From Utricularia gibba (lineage: Eukaryota > Streptophyta > Magnoliopsida > Lamiales > Lentibulariaceae), in assembly GCA_002189035.1 (NCBI GenBank), contig NEEC01000433.1, positions 1-24,843 on the forward strand: a stretch of DNA of 24,843 nucleotides, read 5' to 3'. Both the position numbers and the translations under genes were made by a program. Of the stretch, positions 21,361 to 24,843 are shown piece by piece. The notes under the pieces are model-generated. The model searched no databases. It saw nothing but the letters and a program-made list of their open reading frames with translations, and was not told the DNA's origin. The stretch's first letter is position 1. The number at the start of each line of letters is the position of its first letter.

Positions 21361-24300
21361 ATGCAAATCGATTAAAAAAAATGATGCATTTGTTTAAATT
21401 GCGATATCACGTGCACCCCACATGATTTTTTCAACAACTTACTTTATACTTGAGGAGGCGGTGGGTGCACTGAACGGGACAAAGGTAAGGTTTGGCTTGC
21501 GCCGAGAGTTAGTTGTAGCCCAAATAAAGTGATGTATTTATTATCGTTCGGTTTTCGGGGGGCTACATGGTTTTTCAAGGAACCGCTTCTCGTTTTGTGG
21601 CGCCAGTCTCGCTGGGAACTTGGTCCTTGACCCCGATTCTGTATGGCTCATGAGGTCAACCGGATGCAAATCGATTAAAAAAATGATGCATTTGTTTAAA
21701 TTGCGATATCACGTGCACCCCACATGATTTTTTCAACAACTTACTTTATACTTGAGGAGGCGGTCTTGGGGTGCACCTGAACGGGACAAAGGTAAGGTTT
21801 GGCTTGCGCGAGAGTTAGTTGTAGCCCCACAAATAAAGTGATAAATTTTATATCGTTCGGTTTTCGGGGCTACCTACATGGTTTTTCAAGGAACCGCTTC
21901 TCGTTTTGTGGCGGCCAGTCTCGCTGGAAATTGGTCCTTACCCCGATTTGTATGGCTCATGAGGTCAACCGAATGCAAATCGATTAAAAAAAATGATGCA
22001 TTTGTTTAAATTGCGATATCATGTGCACCCCACATGATTTTTTCAACAACTTACTTTATACTTGAGGAGGCGGTCTTGGGGTGCAGCTGGAACGGGACAA
22101 AGGTAAGGTTTGGCTTGCGCCGAGAGTTAGTTGTAGCCCGACAAATAAAGTGATGTATTTATTATCGTTCGGTTTTCGGGGGCTGCCTACATGGTTTTTC
22201 AAGGAACCGCTTCTCGTTTTGTGGCGCCAGTCTCGCTGGGAACTTGGTCCTTGACCCGATTCTGTATGGCTCATGAGGTCAACCGGATGCAAATCGATTA
22301 AAAAAAATGATGCATTTGTTTAAATTGCGATATCACGTGCACCCCACATGATTTTTTCAACAACTTACTTTATACTTGAGGAGGCGGTCTTGGGTGCACT
22401 GGAACGGGACAAAGGTAAGGTTTGGCTTGCGCGAGAGTTAGTTGTAGCCCCAAATAAAGTGATGTATTTTTTATCGTTCGGTTTTCGGGGGCTGCCTACA
22501 TGGTTTTTCAAACCGCTTCTCGTTTTGTGGCGGCCAGTCTCGCTGGGAACTTGGTCCTTGACCCCGATTTGTATGGCTCATGAGGTCAACCGGATGCAAA
22601 TCGATTAAAAAAAATGATGCATTTGTTTAAATTGCGATATCACGTGCACCCCACATGATTTTTTTCAACAACTTACTTTATACTTGAGGAGGCGGTCTTG
22701 GGGTGCACCTGAACGGGACAAAGGTAAGGTTTGGCTTGCGCGAGAGTTAGTTGTAGCCCCAAATAAAGTGATGTATTTATATCGTTCGGTTTTCGGGGCT
22801 GCCTACATGGTTTTTCAAGGAACCGCTTCTCGTTTTGTGGCGCCAGTCTCGCTGGGAACTTGGTCCTTTACCCCGATTTTGTATGGCTCATGAGGTCAAC
22901 CGGATGCAAATCGATTAAAAAAAATGATGCATTTGTTTAAATTGCGATATCATTGCACCCACATGATTTTTTCAACAACTTACTTTATACTTGAGGAGGC
23001 GGTCTTGGGTGCACTGGAACGGGACAAAGGTAAGGTTTGGCTTGCGCGAGAGTTAGTTGTAGCCCAAATAAAGTGATGTATTTATTATCGTTCGGTTTTC
23101 GGGGGCTGCCTACATGGTTTTTCAAGGAACCGCTTCTCGTTTTGTGGCGCCAGTCTCGCTGGGAACTTGGTCCTTGACCCCGATTCTGTATGGCTCATGA
23201 GGTCAACCGGATGCAAATCGATTAAAAAAAATGATGCATTTGTTTAAATTGCGATATCATGTGCACCCCACATGATTTTTTCAACAACTTACTTTATACT
23301 TGAGGAGGCGGTCTTGGGTGCAGCTGGAACGGGACAAAGGTAAGGTTTGGCTTGCGGGAGAGTTAGTTGTAGCCCGGCAAATAAAGTGATGTATTTTTTA
23401 TCGTTCGGTTTTCGGGGGCTGCCTACATGGTTTTTCAGGAACCGCTTCTCGTTTGTGGCGGCCAGTCTCGCTGGGAACTTGGTCCTTGACCCCGATTCTG
23501 TATGGCTCATGAGGTCAACCGGATGCAAATCGATTAAAAAAAATGATGCATTTGTTTAAATTGCGATATCACGTGCACCCCACATGATTTTTTCAACAAC
23601 TTACTTTATACTTGGGGAGGCGGTCTTGGGGTGCACCTTGAACGGGACAAAGGTAAGGTTTGGCTTGCGCCGAGAGTTAGTTATAGCCCAAATAAAGTGA
23701 TATTTATATCGTTCGGTTTTCGGGGGCTCCTACATGGTTTTTCAAGGAACCGCTTCTCGTTTTGTGGCGGCCAGTCTCGCTGGGAACTTGGTCCTTGACC
23801 CCGATTCTGTATGGCTCATGAGGTCAACCGATGCAAATCGATTAAAAAAATGATGCATTTGTTTAAATTGCGATATCATGTGCACCCCACATGATTTTTT
23901 CAACAACTTACTTTATACTTGAGGAGGCGGTCTTGGGGTGCACTGAACGGGACAAAGGTAAGGTTTGGCTTGCGCGAGAGTTAGTTGTAGCCCGACAAAT
24001 AAAGTGATGTATTTATTCGTTCGGTTTTCGGGCTGCCTACATGGTTTTTCAAGGAACCGCTTCTCGTTTTGTGGCGGCCAGTCTCGCTGGGAACTTGGTC
24101 CTTGACCCCGATTCTGTATGGCTCATGAGGTCAACCGGATGCAAATCATTAAAAAAAATGATGCATTTGTTTAAATTGCGATATCACGTGCACCCACATG
24201 ATTTTTTCAACAACTTACTTTATACTTGAGGAGGCGGTCTTGGGGTGCAGCTGGAACGGGACAAAGGTAAGGTTTGGCTTGCGGCGAGAGTTAGTTGTAG

Positions 24301-24843
24301 CCCGGCAAATAAAGTGATGTATTTTTTATCGTTCGGTTTTCGGGGGCTGCCTACATGGTTTTTCAAGGAACCGCTTCTCGTTTTGTGGCGGCCAGTCTCG
24401 CTGGGAACTTGGTTTTTGACCCCGATTCTGTATGGCTCATGAGGTCAACCGGATGCAAATCGATTAAAAAAAATGATGCATTTGTTTAAATTGCGATATG
24501 ACGTGCACCCCACATGATTTTTTCAACAACTTACTTTATACTTGGGGAGGCGGTCTTGGGTGCACCTTGAACGGGACAAAGGTAAGGTTTGGCTTGCGCC
24601 GAGAGTTAGTTATAGCCCCACAAATAAAGTGATAAATTTGATATCGTTCGGTTTTCGGGGACTACCTACATGGTTTTTCAAGGAACCGCTTCTCGTTTTG
24701 TGGCGGCCAGTCTCGCTGGGAATTGGTCCTTGACCCGATTCTGTATGGCTCATGAGGTCAACCGGATGCAAATCGATTAAAAAAAAATGATGCATTTGTT
24801 TAAATTGCGATATCACGTGCACCCCACATGATTTTTTCAACAA
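21361..24843 (+). repeat. Terminal run of 3-unit repeats, units 71-82
   Basis: After unit 70 the four-unit half disappears. A-type units follow at 21664, 22594, 23523 and 24453, spaced 930, 929 and 930 bp. The T positions are units 71, 74, 77 and 80, of which 74, 77 and 80 have GTATTTTTTATCG and 71 does not. B positions are 73, 76 and 79. Units 78 and 81, three apart, share CTTGGGGAGG, CACCTTGAAC and TTAGTTATAGCC. Either the local repeat is three units long here, or this is the start of another arrangement that continues past the edge. Confidence 0.7.
24766..24843 (+). repeat. Partial monomer at the right edge, unit 82
   Basis: The first 78 bp of a unit, through TTTTTTCAACAA. It has a nine-A tract and CACGTG. 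It is cut only by the window edge, so the array continues to the right. Confidence 0.95.

Larger units (their letters stand above)
1..24843 (+). repeat. Tandem satellite array, ~311-bp monomer, 81 full copies plus a partial
   Basis: The window is entirely head-to-tail copies of one unit, with no other sequence between them. Counting each unit from its ATGCAAATCGATT, starts are 1, 307, 617, 924, 1237, 1548, 1860, 2168, 2480, 2793, 3106, 3417, 3730, 4033, 4335, 4648, 4961, 5259, 5490, 5794, 6104, 6414, 6728, 7030, 7297, 7599, 7911, 8187, 8496, 8808, 9105, 9410, 9722, 10033, 10283, 10589, 10898, 11205, 11516, 11768, 12076, 12389, 12704, 13013, 13324, 13635, 13950, 14261, 14574, 14887, 15198, 15511, 15822, 16068, 16377, 16688, 16999, 17312, 17623, 17936, 18246, 18555, 18869, 19180, 19494, 19807, 20118, 20429, 20742, 21050, 21361, 21664, 21973, 22287, 22594, 22904, 23211, 23523, 23831, 24139, 24453 and 24766. 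Seventy-three of 81 full units are 302-315 bp; the mean is 305.7 because eight are shorter than 300. Differences are mostly one-base indels plus a limited set of recurring substitutions. No inverted copy was seen. I do not recognise the family. The strand shown is only the direction in which I read the unit. Confidence 0.99.
10033..24843 (+). repeat. Right array domain with 7-unit (3+4) higher-order repeat
   Basis: From unit 34 the variants fall into a register. Divergent A-type units start at 10283, 10898, 11768, 13013, 13950, 15198, 16068, 17312, 18246, 19494, 20429, 21664, 22594, 23523 and 24453. The spacings from 11768 onward are 1245, 937, 1248, 870, 1244, 934, 1248, 935, 1235, 930, 929 and 930 bp, so 4 and 3 units alternate and the tail is 3, 3, 3. 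All 15 A-type units have TGAAC (or TGAAAC) instead of TGGAAC, and none has CATGTG. Many also have 7-8 T's in the T tract, CCACAAATA, TATATCG and TTTACCCC. The unit just before each A-type unit (T-type) usually has TGGAAC and often GTATTTTTATCG or GTATTTTTTATCG. The unit just after it (B-type) usually has CATGTG and CCCGACAAATA. The longer block adds a fourth unit (C). Confidence 0.85.

Noticed and set aside
1-24843. 5S rDNA array or rDNA spacer subrepeats
   Set aside because: The unit size would suit either, but I find no 5S coding sequence or its internal control boxes, and no rRNA gene end in 24.8 kb.
1-24843. CRISPR array
   Set aside because: Neighbouring units are alike over their whole length; there are no unique spacers between short repeats.

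Overview
The whole 24,843-base window is one uninterrupted head-to-tail satellite DNA array. A unit of about 311 bp is repeated 81 times in full, and an 82nd copy of 78 bp is cut off by the right edge. The left edge falls on my arbitrary unit start (ATGCAAATCGATT), so the array runs past both ends. All copies lie in the same orientation. I see no gene, rRNA, tRNA, transposon insertion, CRISPR array or unique spacer. Open frames of 60-103 codons occur in several frames on both strands, but they are the same repeat text broken at different places by one-base indels.

This is almost certainly eukaryotic heterochromatin (centromeric, pericentromeric or subtelomeric). A unit of about 311 bp, roughly two nucleosomes long, is common for plant satellites and also occurs in animals. 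I do not recognise the family and cannot name the organism. A plant is plausible but unproven.

Layout: (1) Units 1-33 (1-10032) are mostly one sequence type (CACGTG near offset 48, GCACTGG/GCACCTGG near offset 108). Variants are scattered, and I found no steady long-range register, only hints at 7-unit spacing. (2) From unit 34 (10033) to the end, new variants (CATGTG, GCAGCTG, T-rich GTATTTTTTATCG) appear and the array becomes a higher-order repeat (HOR). A divergent 'A-type' unit (TGAAC instead of TGGAAC, never CATGTG, often a longer T-run, often TTTACC instead of TTGACC) returns alternately every 3 and 4 units, giving a 7-unit repeat of about 2.17 kb. In the last ~3 kb this simplifies to a pure 3-unit repeat of about 0.93 kb.

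Within a unit, the first 60 bp hold a chain of six perfect 6-bp palindromes between an A8 and a T6 tract. The middle (offsets ~105-210) is an indel hotspot. The last 100 bp are nearly invariant and end in an inverted repeat (TTGACC...GGTCAA) around the 8-bp palindrome CTCATGAG. Eight units are shorter than 300 bp. Several are odd because many small pieces are missing at once, which may be real decay or a consensus artefact of long-read assembly.
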